Notes under the pieces: model-generated
Told to the model about the DNA's origin: nothing
Seen by the model: the letters and a program-made list of their open reading frames with translations, nothing else
Databases searched by the model: none
Assembly: GCF_040361275.1 (NCBI RefSeq)
Contig: NZ_APNH01000003.1
Span: forward strand, 558,001-622,000
DNA length: 64,000 nucleotides
Direction: 5' to 3'
Origin: Salinisphaera sp. T31B1
GTDB taxonomy: Bacteria; Pseudomonadota; Gammaproteobacteria; Nevskiales; Salinisphaeraceae
Translations under genes and position numbers: made by a program
In this document: piece by piece, positions 36,301 to 46,651 of the stretch
How the letters are laid out: each line of letters opens with the position of its first letter
Numbering within the stretch: position 1 is the stretch's first letter

Positions 36301-37479
36301 ATGCTGATCGAGTTCTTCTACGAGCTGCGCGACGCCGGTCTCAAGCCGTCGGTCACCGAGTATCTGACGCTGCTCGAGGCGCTGGATGCGCATGTCGGCG
36401 GCATGAGCGTGACCAACTTCTATTACCTGTCGCGTGCCACGCTCATCAAGGACGAAGCCAAGTTCGATCGGTTCGATCAGGTCTTTGGCCATTATTTCGA
36501 TGGCATTCAGGCCGCCACCGAAGACCTGACGACCGATATTCCCGACGAGTGGCTGGAGAAGATGAAGCAGCTCGAGCTGACCGACGAACAAAAGGCCCAG
36601 ATCGAAGCCATGGGGGGTTGGGAAAAGCTCATGGAGACGCTCAAGAAGCGCCTCGAGGAGCAGGGTGAGCGTCACGAAGGCGGTAGCAAGTGGATCGGCA
36701 CCGCCGGCACGTCGCCGTTCGGCGCCTACGGTTTCAACCCCGAAGGTATCCGTATCGGCCAGGACGGTTCGCGCCATCGCCGTGCGGTCAAGGTATGGGA
36801 CCGACGCGAATTCGCCAATCTCGACGGGTCGCAGGAAATCGGGACCCGTAATATCAAGATGGCGCTGCGCAAGCTGCGCCGCTTCGCGCGTGAAGGCGCC
36901 GATGAAGAACTGGACATGGAACGCACGATCCGCGCCACGGCCAAGAACGCCGGCCATCTGGATCTGCACATGCGTCCGGAACGCCGCAACGCAGTCAAAC
37001 TGCTGATTTTCTTCGATGTCGGTGGTTCGATGGACGACCACGTCGCGACCGTCGAATCGCTTTTCTCGGCGGCGCGGGCCGAATTCAAGCATCTGGAATA
37101 TTTCTATTTCCACAACTTCCCGTACGAGGGGCTCTGGAAAGACAACCGGCGTCGGCGCAGCGAACAGCACGCAACCTGGGATATCTGTCATACCTACACG
37201 GCCGACTACAAGGCGATCTTCGTCGGCGACGCCACCATGAGCCCCTACGAGATCGCGTACCCGGGCGGCTCGGTCGAGCACTGGAACGCCGAGGCCGGTG
37301 CGGTCTGGCTGAACCGTTTGCTGTCGACATTCGAGGACGCGGTCTGGCTCAATCCCGAACCACAGAACCGTTGGGACTACACTCCGTCGATCCAGATGAC
37401 GCGCGAACTCATGGCCGATCGCATGTACCCCATGACGTTGGACGGCCTCGAAGCGGCGATCGATCGCCTGGCAGACTAG
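36301..37479 (+). CDS. CoxE-like VWA-domain protein (MoxR partner)
   Basis: A 392-residue cytoplasmic protein with no signal peptide. The C-terminal part carries a von Willebrand A domain. Its metal-site motif reads FFDVGGSMDDH near residue 240, that is DxGxS where the classical site is DxSxS. An acidic helical N-terminal domain (about 1-130) and a linking region rich in Arg/Lys precede it. Together with the MoxR ATPase upstream it resembles CoxD/CoxE and other ATPase/VWA pairs that help assemble enzymes. The DVGGS form occurs in this subfamily, to my knowledge, so it may be functional. The client is unknown. Confidence 0.87.
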   Translation: MLIEFFYELRDAGLKPSVTEYLTLLEALDAHVGGMSVTNFYYLSRATLIKDEAKFDRFDQVFGHYFDGIQAATEDLTTDIPDEWLEKMKQLELTDEQKAQIEAMGGWEKLMETLKKRLEEQGERHEGGSKWIGTAGTSPFGAYGFNPEGIRIGQDGSRHRRAVKVWDRREFANLDGSQEIGTRNIKMALRKLRRFAREGADEELDMERTIRATAKNAGHLDLHMRPERRNAVKLLIFFDVGGSMDDHVATVESLFSAARAEFKHLEYFYFHNFPYEGLWKDNRRRRSEQHATWDICHTYTADYKAIFVGDATMSPYEIAYPGGSVEHWNAEAGAVWLNRLLSTFEDAVWLNPEPQNRWDYTPSIQMTRELMADRMYPMTLDGLEAAIDRLAD

Positions 37480-37744
37480 CGGCGTGCGCGCCGTGGTCGG
37501 CCTGCGGTGTTTCGCCCGTTAGTCGAGCGGCACGGTATTGCTGATACGCTCCGGATGCTCAGAGAGGCCGAGGTCGGCCGGTGCGTCCTCGGGCATGACG
37601 TACAGTCGGCGGTTACGGGAGGGCGAAGCGGAGCGCCCGAGGGGCCAGGATTCGAGTACCGATGCGTTTTGATGGTCAGCACAACAGGGATACCGTCAGA
37701 CCCATGCATGGACGCCGCGGGTGCAGCACGGCCGGGCATCGAAG

Positions 37745-38578
37745 ATGACCGGCGTCGGCGTGCCGCAAGGGCTTCGGCTGCGAGGCAACAGTGTGTCGGC
37801 CCGCGTGGCCGCTGTCATGCGCGTCGGGCTGACCGTGGTCGGATGCCTGTTGATCGCCAGCATGGCCGCCAATGCCTGGGTGGTCAGCGCGACCCGCGGC
37901 CTGATCTACGACGATATCTCGCGACTGGGCGTGCACGATGTCGGTGTGGTGCTGGGTACCAGCCCGTATACCCGTTATGGCAATCAGAACCTGCTGTTCA
38001 CCCATCGCATGATGGCGGCGGCCGAGCTGTATGCGGCCGGGCGCGTGCGGCATCTGCTGGTTTCCGGCTCCAACCCGGATCGCACCTATAACGAACCGCG
38101 CAAGATGTACCAGGCCCTTCGGCGCCTGGGCGTGCCCGATGCCGCGATTACGCTGGACTTCGCCGGCTTTCGTACACTGGATTCGATCGTGCGCGCGAAC
38201 CGCATCTTCGGGCTCGAAAGCTATATCGTCGTCTCGCAGCGCTACCACGACTACCGGGCCTTGTTCATCGCCGATCACTACGGTATCGACGCGGTCGCCT
38301 ATATTCGCCCGGAAGAGGACCGACGCCAGCCCCTGCGCACCGAGGCCCGCGAATACCTGGCGCGGGTCAAGGCCGTGGTGGATCTGTTCCTGTTGTCCAC
38401 CCGGCCGCGTTTTCTGGGCCCGCAGCGGCCGATCGATATCGAACCGGTCGCGCCGTTCGATTTCCTGGTGCGCCAGAGCCTGTTCGACGACCACGACAGC
38501 CGCCTGCCGACACCGTTGGCGCGGCCTGCCGTGCCGCCGTTGCTACGCCGCCTGCCGGTAGTCGACCAAGACGACTGA
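37745..38578 (+). CDS. SanA/YdcF-like membrane protein (DUF218)
   Basis: A 277-residue protein if read from the ATG at 37745. GTG at 37793 with GAGG 7 bases upstream, or ATG at 37817, are strong alternatives and would remove a non-hydrophobic N-terminus. A membrane segment (RVGLTVVGCLLIASMAAN) lies near residue 30. The DUF218 domain has DVGVVLGTSPYTRYGNQN near residue 65 and FTHRMMAAAELYAAGRVRHLLVSG, close to E. coli SanA (vancomycin sensitivity) in layout. The C-terminal about 60 residues are Pro/Arg-rich. The role of SanA proteins in the envelope is known only in outline. Confidence 0.8.
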   Translation: MTGVGVPQGLRLRGNSVSARVAAVMRVGLTVVGCLLIASMAANAWVVSATRGLIYDDISRLGVHDVGVVLGTSPYTRYGNQNLLFTHRMMAAAELYAAGRVRHLLVSGSNPDRTYNEPRKMYQALRRLGVPDAAITLDFAGFRTLDSIVRANRIFGLESYIVVSQRYHDYRALFIADHYGIDAVAYIRPEEDRRQPLRTEAREYLARVKAVVDLFLLSTRPRFLGPQRPIDIEPVAPFDFLVRQSLFDDHDSRLPTPLARPAVPPLLRRLPVVDQDD

Positions 38579-38599
38579 GCTGGTCAAGCCCCGCGGTGG

Positions 38600-39292
38600 C
38601 TAGCCGTTACAGTCGGCCGGGCGTATGCCTGTGTGGCCCACGGGTGTCGAGCCCTGCCGGTCGGCTGGTTCATCGGTGTCGAACAGCCCGCGCAAGATCG
38701 CCTCGACCGGAGCGCGCCAGTCGCGCGCGGAGTTGTAGATATCGGGATGGCGCAGAACGCATTCATAGTTACCGCACATGAACGCCATCAGGGTATCGGT
38801 GGCCGAATCGGGGGTCATCGGTTTACGCAGCTGACCCTGTGCATCGATTTCGGTACACAGCGCGCGCAGCACGCTGCGCGAATCCTCGAACATGGCACGC
38901 AGCAGTGCCTCCGCCGGGTGGCCGTGTTCGGTGGCCTCGCAGCGGTGAAGCACGATATGACAGACGCGGCGGTGCTGTTCGTCGCCGGTCAGACGTTGCA
39001 AGCCGTGCAGCAGCATTTCGCGCAACAGGCGAAGCGGCTCGGTACCCGGGATATGTTCGCTCAGGCACTGGCGCAGATCACGCAGCGGCAGGTGGGTTCG
39101 CGCAATCATGGCTTCGAGCAGGGCGCGCTTGTCGGCGAAATGCCAATAGATCGCGCCGCGAGTCACTTCGGCCCGCCGTGCGATGCGGTCCAGTGACGTC
39201 TGGGATACGCCTCGCGCCTGCATCTCGATTTCGGCGGCATCGAGAATGCATTCGCGTGTATGAGCGGATTGCAGCTTGGTTTTGCGAGCCAT
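38600..39292 (-). CDS. acrR: AcrR-like TetR-family repressor of the RND efflux operon
   Basis: A 230-residue TetR-family regulator. The start at 39292 (MARKTKLQ) is the standard AcrR/TtgR N-terminus; the frame upstream contains the operator. The HTH (residues about 10-55: HTRECILDAAEIEMQARG, then IARRAEVTRGAIYWHFADKR) is followed by a helical ligand pocket. It is divergent from an RND pump and has a 24-bp palindromic operator between, resembling E. coli AcrR's. Binding of toxic hydrophobic compounds would release repression; this is inferred from the family. It ends convergently 21 bases from the SanA-like gene. Confidence 0.92.
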   Translation of the reverse strand: MARKTKLQSAHTRECILDAAEIEMQARGVSQTSLDRIARRAEVTRGAIYWHFADKRALLEAMIARTHLPLRDLRQCLSEHIPGTEPLRLLREMLLHGLQRLTGDEQHRRVCHIVLHRCEATEHGHPAEALLRAMFEDSRSVLRALCTEIDAQGQLRKPMTPDSATDTLMAFMCGNYECVLRHPDIYNSARDWRAPVEAILRGLFDTDEPADRQGSTPVGHTGIRPADCNG

Positions 39293-39346
39293 CAGGTTGC
39301 CATCTTCTCCCAGGTAATCTTCAATACTGAATACACGATGACTACT

Positions 39347-39370
39347 TACATACATACGCGTATGTATGTA
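39347..39370. promoter_or_regulatory. AcrR-type operator (24-bp perfect palindrome)
   Basis: TACATACATACG-CGTATGTATGTA, an exact 12+12 palindrome. E. coli AcrR is known to bind TACATACATTTATGAATGTATGTA, and the outer 9 bases on each side are the same here except for one inner base. It overlaps an apparent promoter (TATCAT at 39369-39374, 17 bases after TTACAT) of the RND genes and lies 54 bases from the repressor ATG, so it should control both transcripts. Confidence 0.9.
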
Positions 39371-39419
39371 TCATAGCATCATCTGGAGCAACCGAATCTC
39401 ACCCTTGGGGATCTTGTCT

Positions 39420-40766
39420 ATGCGCGATTCGTTTTCAGCGCTCGGCCGCCGAGCGTATGAGCTGCGTGCTGTGTGCGTCGTCGTCGGCCTGATCGCGCTG
39501 GCCGGCTGTGGCAATTCCGATGGTCAGCAGGGTGGTCAGGCTCAGCAGAGTCCGCCGATTCCGGTTGATGTCAAGGCGGTCCAGCCGCACAGCGTGGATG
39601 TGTTTTCCGAATACCCCGGCCGCGTGGAGGGCAAGCGTACCGTACAGGTGCTCGCCCGGGTCGAAGGTATTCTGGAAAAACGGCATTACGAGGAAGGCCA
39701 GATCGTCAAGAAGGGCCAGTTGCTGTACACCATCGATCCGAAGCCGTTCCAGGCGACGGTGAATCAGCGAAAGGCCGAACTGGCCAGTGCGAAGGCGAGC
39801 CTCGACCAGGCCCAGCGTCAGTGGTCGCGCGTACGTCAGCTCTACAAGGTGGATGCGGTCAGCGAGGCCGAGCGCGACCAGGCGCTGTCTGAGCTGGAAA
39901 CCTCGCGCGCCGCCGTGCAACAGGCTCAGGCCAACCTCGACAGCGCCCAGATCGACCTGAGCTATACCAAGGTCAATGCACCGCTGACCGGCGTGACCAG
40001 CCTGCGTGAAACCGACGAGGGCTCTCTGGTGAGCAACGGCACGCGTTTGACCACGATCACCCAGCTCGATCCGGTGTATGTGCTGTTCGCGCTGCCCGAG
40101 GACGATGCGATCGCGCGCAACAAGGCGCTGTCGATGATGGGCGGCGAGAGTACGGACGACAAGACCCGTGAGGCCACAATCATTCTGCCGAACGGCGACA
40201 CCTTCCCGGTCACGGGCACGGTCGATTTCACGCAGAGCACGATCAACCCCGATACCGGCACCGTACAACTGCGTGCCGTGGTCGAAAACACCGGCAACGC
40301 CTTGATGCCCGGCCGTTACGTGCGCGCCCGCATCCGTCTGGAGACACGGCAGGATGCGCTGGTGGTGCCCAATGTAGCGGTGTCGGACAGCCAGCAGAGC
40401 ACCCAGGTGTACGTGGTGTCGGACGACAACAAGGCAAAAGCCGTCAAGGTCGAGCTCGGGCCGAACGTGGCCGATGGGCGGATCATCAACAAGGGGCTGT
40501 CGGCCGGCGACCGGGTGATCGTCTCCGGGCTCGGTCAGGTCCAGCCCGACGCGCCGGTCAAGGTCAAGCAGGGGGGCGATAATCAGGGTGATGCCCCGGC
40601 CAACGGTGCTCAAGGTGACTCGTCGAGCATGGGCGCCCGCGGTGACAACCGTGACGATGCTCTGGCCGCCGTCGATTGGCGTGAGCTGCGTCTGAGTGGC
40701 GCTGAATCGCTGTCGCGACGTCATGGAACCGGCTACTACGCGTCGAATCGCGATCAGGGTCGTTAA
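39420..40766 (+). CDS. acrA: RND efflux membrane-fusion lipoprotein (AcrA/MexA type)
   Basis: Periplasmic adaptor linking the RND pump to the outer membrane channel. 448 residues from the ATG at 39420, with a GGGGAT ribosome site. Signal peptide with lipobox ALAGC near residue 25. The order is typical: beta-barrel and lipoyl parts ([33 protein letters not shown]), a coiled hairpin ([21 protein letters not shown]), lipoyl return ([12 protein letters not shown]), then [10 protein letters not shown] and [20 protein letters not shown]. The last about 60 residues after VKVKQGG are a Gly/Asp/Ser/Arg-rich tail not usual in this family. First gene of the pump operon. Confidence 0.92.
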   Translation: MRDSFSALGRRAYELRAVCVVVGLIALAGCGNSDGQQGGQAQQSPPIPVDVKAVQPHSVDVFSEYPGRVEGKRTVQVLARVEGILEKRHYEEGQIVKKGQLLYTIDPKPFQATVNQRKAELASAKASLDQAQRQWSRVRQLYKVDAVSEAERDQALSELETSRAAVQQAQANLDSAQIDLSYTKVNAPLTGVTSLRETDEGSLVSNGTRLTTITQLDPVYVLFALPEDDAIARNKALSMMGGESTDDKTREATIILPNGDTFPVTGTVDFTQSTINPDTGTVQLRAVVENTGNALMPGRYVRARIRLETRQDALVVPNVAVSDSQQSTQVYVVSDDNKAKAVKVELGPNVADGRIINKGLSAGDRVIVSGLGQVQPDAPVKVKQGGDNQGDAPANGAQGDSSSMGARGDNRDDALAAVDWRELRLSGAESLSRRHGTGYYASNRDQGR

Positions 40767-40768
40767 AG

Positions 40769-43700
40769 ATGATCTCAAGGTTCTTCATCGAACGGCCGGT
40801 ATTCGCCACCGTCCTGTCGATCGTGATCACGATCGCTGGGCTGATGGCGATGCGTGGGCTGCCCATCTCTCAGTATCCCGATGTCGTGCCGCCCGAAGTG
40901 GTAGTGCAGGCCAACTATTCGGGCGCCAGTGCCGAGGATATTGCCGAGACGGTCGCCGCACCGCTCGAGCAGCAGATCAACGGCGTCGAGAACATGCTCT
41001 ACATGACCTCGACGTCCTCGGACGCGGGTACGCTCCAGATTTCGGTGACGTTCGCCATCGGCACGGATCCGGATCAGAACACCATCAACGTCAACAACCG
41101 CGTGCAGGCCGCGTTGTCCCAGCTGCCTCAGACGGTGCGTGACGTCGGTGTGACGGTGAACAAGCGTTCGAGCAATATCCTTACTGTGCTCACGCTGTTC
41201 TCGCCGGACCAGTCGTACGACACGACCTATATCAGCAACTATGCGCTGGTCAACATCATCGACGCGCTCAAACGTGTCGAGGGTGTGGGCGATGCGCGCC
41301 TGTTCGGGTCGCAGGATTATTCCATGCGTATCTGGCTCGATCCGAGCAAGATGGCGCGTTACGAGCTGACTCCGGCCGACATACAGGCCGCACTACAGGA
41401 ACAGAACTCGCAGTTTGCGGCAGGCAGCTTCGGCAGCATGCCCAATAAGGACAAGATCGCGTTCACCTATACCGCGAGCACGGACGGCCGCTTCTCGAGC
41501 GAAGAACAGTTCGAGAACATCATTCTGCGGACCGAGAGCAATGGCCAGGTGCTTAGGCTCAGCGATGTCGCCCGGGTTGAACTCGGCGCCCAGAGCTACA
41601 GCACCAGTGGCTCTTTTTCCGGCAACCCGGCGGTCCCGTTCGCGGTGTATCTCTCGCCCGGTGCCAATGCGCTGGCGACCGTGGATCGAATCCGTGCGCG
41701 CATGACCGAGCTGGGCGCGAATCTGCCGCAGGGCCTCGAGTACGAGATTCCCTTCGACACCACGCAGTTCGTACACGCCTCGATCGAGGACGTGGTTCAT
41801 ACGTTCATCGAAGCCATCATCCTCGTGGTGCTGGTGGTATTCCTGTTCCTGCAGAACATCCGCGCCACGCTGATACCGCTGCTGGCGATCCCGGTGTCGG
41901 TGATCGGTACGTTCGCAGGCATGTACGCGCTCGGGTTTTCGATCAACCTGCTGACACTGTTCGGGCTGATTCTCGCCATCGGCATCGTGGTGGACGATGC
42001 GATCATCGTGATCGAGAACGTCGAACGCATCATGGAGGAAGAAGGGTTACCGCCCAAGAAGGCGGCCATCAAGGCGATGGAAGAGGTCAGCGGCCCGGTG
42101 ATCGCGGTCGTACTCGTGCTTGCTGCGGTGTTCGTGCCGGTCGGTTTTCTGGGCGGATTGTCCGGCCAGATGTATCGCCAGTTCGCCATCACCATCGCTG
42201 TCTCGGTGGGTATTTCCGGGCTGGTCGCACTGACCCTGACGCCGGCGCTGTGCGCGGTGTTTCTCAAGCCGCGTGAAAAGGAGCCGAACTGGTTCTTCCG
42301 CAAGTTCAACGCCATGTTCGACAAGGCGACCGGTGCCTATCTATGGGGCGTCGATCTGCTGCTGCGTCGGGTGGTTTTCGGGCTTCTGCTGTTCGTGGGC
42401 GTTCTGGTCGCCACCTGGGCGGTGTCGACACAGGTGCCCGGCGGCCTGCTGCCCCAGGAGGATCAGGGCTATATCTTCGCGACCTACAAGCTGCCGCCGG
42501 CGGCGTCACTGCAGCGTACCGAAGCGGTGCGCAATGAACTTATCGAGAAGAGCCTTAAGGCGATGCCTGCAGTGGCCGACATCGTGGGCGTGGCCGGCTA
42601 CGACTTTCTCGCCAGTGCGCGCCGGACCTATGCCGGCATCGCGTTCCTGACGCTCAAGGATTGGGGCGAACGCACCGGCGATGGCGAGGACTCGTTCTCT
42701 ATCGTCGGCCAGACCTTCGGCATCGGTGCGCAGATCCCCGATGCACAGATCATCGCGTTCAACCCGCCGCCGATCATCGGCCTGTCGACCACCGGGGGCT
42801 TCGAGGGCTATCTACAAAGCCTGTCGGGGGCCAGCTTCAACGAGATCCGGGAGGCGGCGGGCAAGGTGGTGGCCGCAGCCAACAAGCGCCCGGAGTTGTC
42901 GCAGGTGCGTACGACGCTGACCACCGACGTGCCGCGCTACAAGCTCAACGTGGACCGAGAGAAGGCCAAGACGCTGGGCGTGCCGATCAACCAGCTGTTC
43001 GCCACTCTCCAGGCCACCTTCGGCTCGCTGTATGTCAATCAGTTCACCCTGCTGGGCCGTAACTGGCAGGTGAACATCCAGTCGGATGCGCCGTATCGAG
43101 AGAAACCCGAGGACCTGAACAAGGTGTTCGTGCGCTCCACGACCACGGGCGACATGATTCCGGTCAGTTCGCTGGTCAGTACCGAGCGCCGTCTGGCCGC
43201 CGACGTGGTGGAGCGTTTCAATATCTTCCCGTCTGCCAAGATCATGGGCTCGCCGGCGCCGGGCTACAGTTCCGGCCAGGCCAACGCGGCGATCAAGGAC
43301 GTAACCAATAAGGTATTGGGCGGCGAGGATTACCGGCTGAGTTTCACCGGTACGGCCTACCAGGAAGAAACCGCTGCCAGCTCCGGTTCGATCGCGGTCA
43401 TCTTCGGCATGGTCATGGTGTTTCTGATCCTGGCGGCCCAGTACGAGAAATGGACGCTGCCACTGGCCGTGATCACGGCCGTGCCGTTCGCCGCGCTCGG
43501 GGCGTTCGTGGCGGTCTGGCTGCGGGGGATCGACAACAACCTGTACTTCTCGGTCGGGCTGCTCGTGCTGATCGGTCTGGCAGCCAAGAACGCCATTCTG
43601 ATCGTCGAGTTCGCGGTCATCGGACGCGAGCAGGGCAAGTCCGCAGCCGCGGCGGCCTTCGAGGCGGCCAAGCTGCGTTTCCGGCCGATCGTGATGACAT

Positions 43701-43921
43701 CGCTGGCCTTCATTCTCGGTACCGTACCCCTGGCGATCGCCAGCGGCGCCTCGGCGAACAGCCGCAACGCCATCGGCACCGCCGTGATCGGCGGTATGCT
43801 GGCGGCGACGTTCTTCGCCATTCTGTTCGTACCGATGTTCTATGATCTGGTTGAGCGCGGCACCGCGAAGCTGCGTCGTGGCCGCGGCAAGGATAAAGAT
43901 GAGGATACTGATCATGCGTAA
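40769..43921 (+). CDS. acrB: RND efflux inner-membrane transporter (AcrB/MexB type, HAE1)
   Basis: Proton-driven tripartite pump subunit, 1050 residues, normal for HAE1. N-terminal [19 protein letters not shown] and [16 protein letters not shown] match AcrB. The proton-relay residues are present: the Asp pair in [16 protein letters not shown] near residue 409 and the Lys in [12 protein letters not shown] near residue 935. Twelve transmembrane helices and two large periplasmic loops can be traced. It starts 2 bases after acrA and overlaps the next gene's start by 8 bases. Expected cargo is hydrophobic or amphiphilic compounds; not determinable from sequence. Confidence 0.96.
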   Translation: MISRFFIERPVFATVLSIVITIAGLMAMRGLPISQYPDVVPPEVVVQANYSGASAEDIAETVAAPLEQQINGVENMLYMTSTSSDAGTLQISVTFAIGTDPDQNTINVNNRVQAALSQLPQTVRDVGVTVNKRSSNILTVLTLFSPDQSYDTTYISNYALVNIIDALKRVEGVGDARLFGSQDYSMRIWLDPSKMARYELTPADIQAALQEQNSQFAAGSFGSMPNKDKIAFTYTASTDGRFSSEEQFENIILRTESNGQVLRLSDVARVELGAQSYSTSGSFSGNPAVPFAVYLSPGANALATVDRIRARMTELGANLPQGLEYEIPFDTTQFVHASIEDVVHTFIEAIILVVLVVFLFLQNIRATLIPLLAIPVSVIGTFAGMYALGFSINLLTLFGLILAIGIVVDDAIIVIENVERIMEEEGLPPKKAAIKAMEEVSGPVIAVVLVLAAVFVPVGFLGGLSGQMYRQFAITIAVSVGISGLVALTLTPALCAVFLKPREKEPNWFFRKFNAMFDKATGAYLWGVDLLLRRVVFGLLLFVGVLVATWAVSTQVPGGLLPQEDQGYIFATYKLPPAASLQRTEAVRNELIEKSLKAMPAVADIVGVAGYDFLASARRTYAGIAFLTLKDWGERTGDGEDSFSIVGQTFGIGAQIPDAQIIAFNPPPIIGLSTTGGFEGYLQSLSGASFNEIREAAGKVVAAANKRPELSQVRTTLTTDVPRYKLNVDREKAKTLGVPINQLFATLQATFGSLYVNQFTLLGRNWQVNIQSDAPYREKPEDLNKVFVRSTTTGDMIPVSSLVSTERRLAADVVERFNIFPSAKIMGSPAPGYSSGQANAAIKDVTNKVLGGEDYRLSFTGTAYQEETAASSGSIAVIFGMVMVFLILAAQYEKWTLPLAVITAVPFAALGAFVAVWLRGIDNNLYFSVGLLVLIGLAAKNAILIVEFAVIGREQGKSAAAAAFEAAKLRFRPIVMTSLAFILGTVPLAIASGASANSRNAIGTAVIGGMLAATFFAILFVPMFYDLVERGTAKLRRGRGKDKDEDTDHA

Positions 43922-45476
43922 GGCCGTCCTGCTGGTGGCCGTGGCCGGCCTGTCGGCCTGTACGCTCGGCCCGGACTACGAGCGTCCGGACATTGATCTG
44001 CCCAATTCGGCGCTCGATGCCACGTTGCTCAGCCAGTCCCAGCAGGACGCGATGGCGTACTGGTGGACGCGTTATCGTGATCCGCAGCTCAACGAGCTGA
44101 TCGACGATGCGCTGGATGACAATCTGGACATCGCGCTGCAGGCGGCCCGTTTCCGCGAGGCGCGCGCCCAGCTCGGTCTGGCCAACGCCAACCTGTTTCC
44201 TTCGATCGAGGGGCAGGCCAACGCCACTCGTCAGAAGACCAGCGGTGCGGTGCCTTCGTCCGGCGGCTCGTCGTCCGGTGCCGGGGGTGGCGTGGGTGGC
44301 GGCTCGTCGTCCGGCGGTGCGAGCGGTTCCGGGGTTCGTTACAACTACTTTTCGGTGGCTGCCTCACTCAGCTACGAGCTCGACGTCTTCGGTGGGCTGC
44401 GCCGTGCCGACGAGCAGGCGCGTGCCCAGCTGCTGTCCTCGGCTTACACGCGGGATTCGGTACGGCTGAGCGTGGTCAGCGACGTAGTTACCAACTACAT
44501 GTCGTTGCTGTCGGCCGAACGTCAGATTCGGGTGACCCGAGAGACGATCCAGACACGCCAGAAAGGGCTGGATCTGGATAAGCAGCGCTACAAGTACGGT
44601 GCCATCGACAAGCTGACGCTACTGCAGACCGAATCGCTGCTACAGACCGCGCGCGCCCAGCTACCCCCGCTGTTGCAACAGGCCAGCCAGCTGCGTTCGT
44701 CGCTGGCCATCCTGACCGGGCGCACGCCGCGCCAGATCATGGGCGATCCGAACATCGACGCGAGCAGTTTCGACGAGATCAGCCTGCCGGAGGATTTGCC
44801 GGTCGTGCTGCCATCGCTGCTGGTCGAACGCCGGCCCGATATCCGTGCCGCCGAAGCCTCTCTGATTGCCGCGAATGCCAATGTCGGGGTGGCGAAGGCA
44901 CGGTTTTTCCCGACCTTCAACCTGACCGCCATGATCGGCACCGAAGCGCTTGATGTCGACGACCTGTTCGAACCGTATTCGGAAGTCCAGAGTGTGAGCG
45001 GCGCGATCACGGCACCGATTTTCGACTTCGGGCGGCGTCAGGCGAATTTCGATACCGCCGTGGCCCAGAAGGACGCCGCGGAGATCATGTACCGCCAGAC
45101 CGTTCGGCAGGCGTTCAAGGAAGTACATGACGCCCTGGATGCGGTCCAGTTGACCGAAGATCGACTGCAGGCCGTACGCAAGCAGGTCGATGCGTTCCAG
45201 GAGACGCTGCGTCTGGCCCGGCTGCGTTACGATGTCGGCCGAACGGCGTTCTTCGACGTCCTCGATGCACAGCGCCAGTTGTTTTCCAGTCAGCTCGATC
45301 TGGCCACCGCGATTCGTGACCGGTTCACGGCCACGGCGGATCTGTTCAAGGCCCTGGGGGGAGGCTGGACCGAAAACAGCGACTCGCTGCCGCCCGGGCT
45401 GGAAGCCACACGCGACAGCTATGCCCCGGCCGGCGGCGACGCCGCACAAGCAGGCCGCGCGGGCGTGTCACAATAG
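43914..45476 (+). CDS. Outer-membrane efflux lipoprotein (OprM/NodT family)
   Basis: Outer-membrane channel of the RND pump; 520 residues. The start at 43914 (MRKAVLL) overlaps the acrB stop by 8 bases and gives a signal peptide with lipobox LSAC near residue 16, followed by TLGPDYERP, the NodT/OprM N-terminus. Two TolC-type repeats are visible ([51 protein letters not shown]). An unusual Gly/Ser-rich insertion (about residues 115-145) sits in the first repeat. Its stop is only 30 bases from the next operon's first gene, so pump and Mla-like genes may be co-transcribed. Confidence 0.93.
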   Translation: MRKAVLLVAVAGLSACTLGPDYERPDIDLPNSALDATLLSQSQQDAMAYWWTRYRDPQLNELIDDALDDNLDIALQAARFREARAQLGLANANLFPSIEGQANATRQKTSGAVPSSGGSSSGAGGGVGGGSSSGGASGSGVRYNYFSVAASLSYELDVFGGLRRADEQARAQLLSSAYTRDSVRLSVVSDVVTNYMSLLSAERQIRVTRETIQTRQKGLDLDKQRYKYGAIDKLTLLQTESLLQTARAQLPPLLQQASQLRSSLAILTGRTPRQIMGDPNIDASSFDEISLPEDLPVVLPSLLVERRPDIRAAEASLIAANANVGVAKARFFPTFNLTAMIGTEALDVDDLFEPYSEVQSVSGAITAPIFDFGRRQANFDTAVAQKDAAEIMYRQTVRQAFKEVHDALDAVQLTEDRLQAVRKQVDAFQETLRLARLRYDVGRTAFFDVLDAQRQLFSSQLDLATAIRDRFTATADLFKALGGGWTENSDSLPPGLEATRDSYAPAGGDAAQAGRAGVSQ

Positions 45477-45506
45477 CGCGATCATGACGACGGCAACCGA
45501 GTATTC

Positions 45507-46649
45507 GTGGCACTAGCCCCGGCGGCACAGCAACCGCTGTATCGAATCGACGCCGGGGAGGGCGAGACCACGCTCTGGCTATCCGGTGACTGGGGCGCCG
45601 CAGCCCGGCTGCCGACCTCGTCCGCACTTGCGCGCGAAGTCAGCGCCGGTGCCTCGGCGAGCGGCCGGATCGTGATCGACGGTCAGGCACTGGAAGCCGC
45701 CCACCCCCGGGTCGCCGCGCTGATCTATACGCTCACTCAGCGGTTGCGCAGCAACGACCGTCTGCAGATCGAATTAAGACATCTTCCGAACAGCGTATCG
45801 TCGCTGGTGGAGCTGGCACGCCCGGCCTCGGAGACGTCCGGCCGCGGGCGGCGCGCGCGCTGGGTCACGCGGCTGGGAGCGGCGTCGCGCAACCGCTTCG
45901 AGGTGGTGGGCACGGTCGCGCGACTGATCGGCAACGCCGCCGCAGTCACGCCACGGCTGATGGTCGGCCGCGCGCAGGCGCGACGGGTGGATTTCGTGGC
46001 CTTGTTGCGCGAAACGGGGGCCTCATCGCTGCCCGTGGTCACGGTCGTGAACCTGCTGATCGGGGCCGTCCTCGGGTTCGTCGGTGCCGTCCAGCTGGCC
46101 ACGTTCGGCGCCGGGCTTTATCTGGCCGATCTGGTGGGGATTGCCGTCGCGCGCGAAATGGCCGCGATCATGACCGCATTCATCATGGCAGGCCGGATCG
46201 GGGCCAGCTTTGCCGCGCACCTGGCCACCATGGAAGCCAACGAGGAGATCGATGCGCTGCGCATGATCGGCGTGTCGCCGTTCGAGTTCCTGGTCCTGCC
46301 GCGCCTGGCGGCCTTGACGCTGATGATGCCGTTGCTGTTTCTGTATGCCGCCGCTCTGGGGATTGGCGGCGGAATGATCGTGGCCGATCTGGTGCTCAAC
46401 ACATCGCCGGCCAGTTTTTTCGGGCGCCTAGAGGATGCGGTGGCCATGCGCCATTTCGTGATCGGATTCGTCAAGGCGGTCTGTTTCGGGATCCTGATCG
46501 CGCTGACCAGCTGTCATATGGGCATGAGCGCAGGGCGAAACGCTGCCGAAGTTGGTCGCGCGGCCACGCGTACGGTGGTGGTCTCGATCATCGGAATCAT
46601 CCTGATCGATGCCGTGTTCGCCCTATGCACCAACGCGCTGGGGATCTGA
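45507..46649 (+). CDS. mlaE: MlaE-type ABC permease with N-terminal STAS domain
   Basis: Inner-membrane permease of a Mla/Mce-type phospholipid transporter. The start is a GTG at 45507, since no ATG fits. Residues about 1-130 form a STAS-like domain (STAS is a separate protein, MlaB, in E. coli). Residues about 140-380 are the MlaE permease, with EIDALRMIGVSPFEFLVLPRL near residue 248, the family signature, and four to five hydrophobic helices. It is 30 bases after the outer-membrane efflux gene and 2 bases before mlaF. Retrograde or anterograde lipid movement cannot be told apart from sequence. Confidence 0.9.
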   Translation: MALAPAAQQPLYRIDAGEGETTLWLSGDWGAAARLPTSSALAREVSAGASASGRIVIDGQALEAAHPRVAALIYTLTQRLRSNDRLQIELRHLPNSVSSLVELARPASETSGRGRRARWVTRLGAASRNRFEVVGTVARLIGNAAAVTPRLMVGRAQARRVDFVALLRETGASSLPVVTVVNLLIGAVLGFVGAVQLATFGAGLYLADLVGIAVAREMAAIMTAFIMAGRIGASFAAHLATMEANEEIDALRMIGVSPFEFLVLPRLAALTLMMPLLFLYAAALGIGGGMIVADLVLNTSPASFFGRLEDAVAMRHFVIGFVKAVCFGILIALTSCHMGMSAGRNAAEVGRAATRTVVVSIIGIILIDAVFALCTNALGI

Positions 46650-46651
46650 GC

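Noticed and set aside
40560-40766. Possible frameshift at the end of the membrane-fusion gene
   Set aside because: A run of six G's precedes an odd Gly/Asp-rich tail, but the frame stays open, ends 2 bases before the transporter start, and no other frame gives a better family match.
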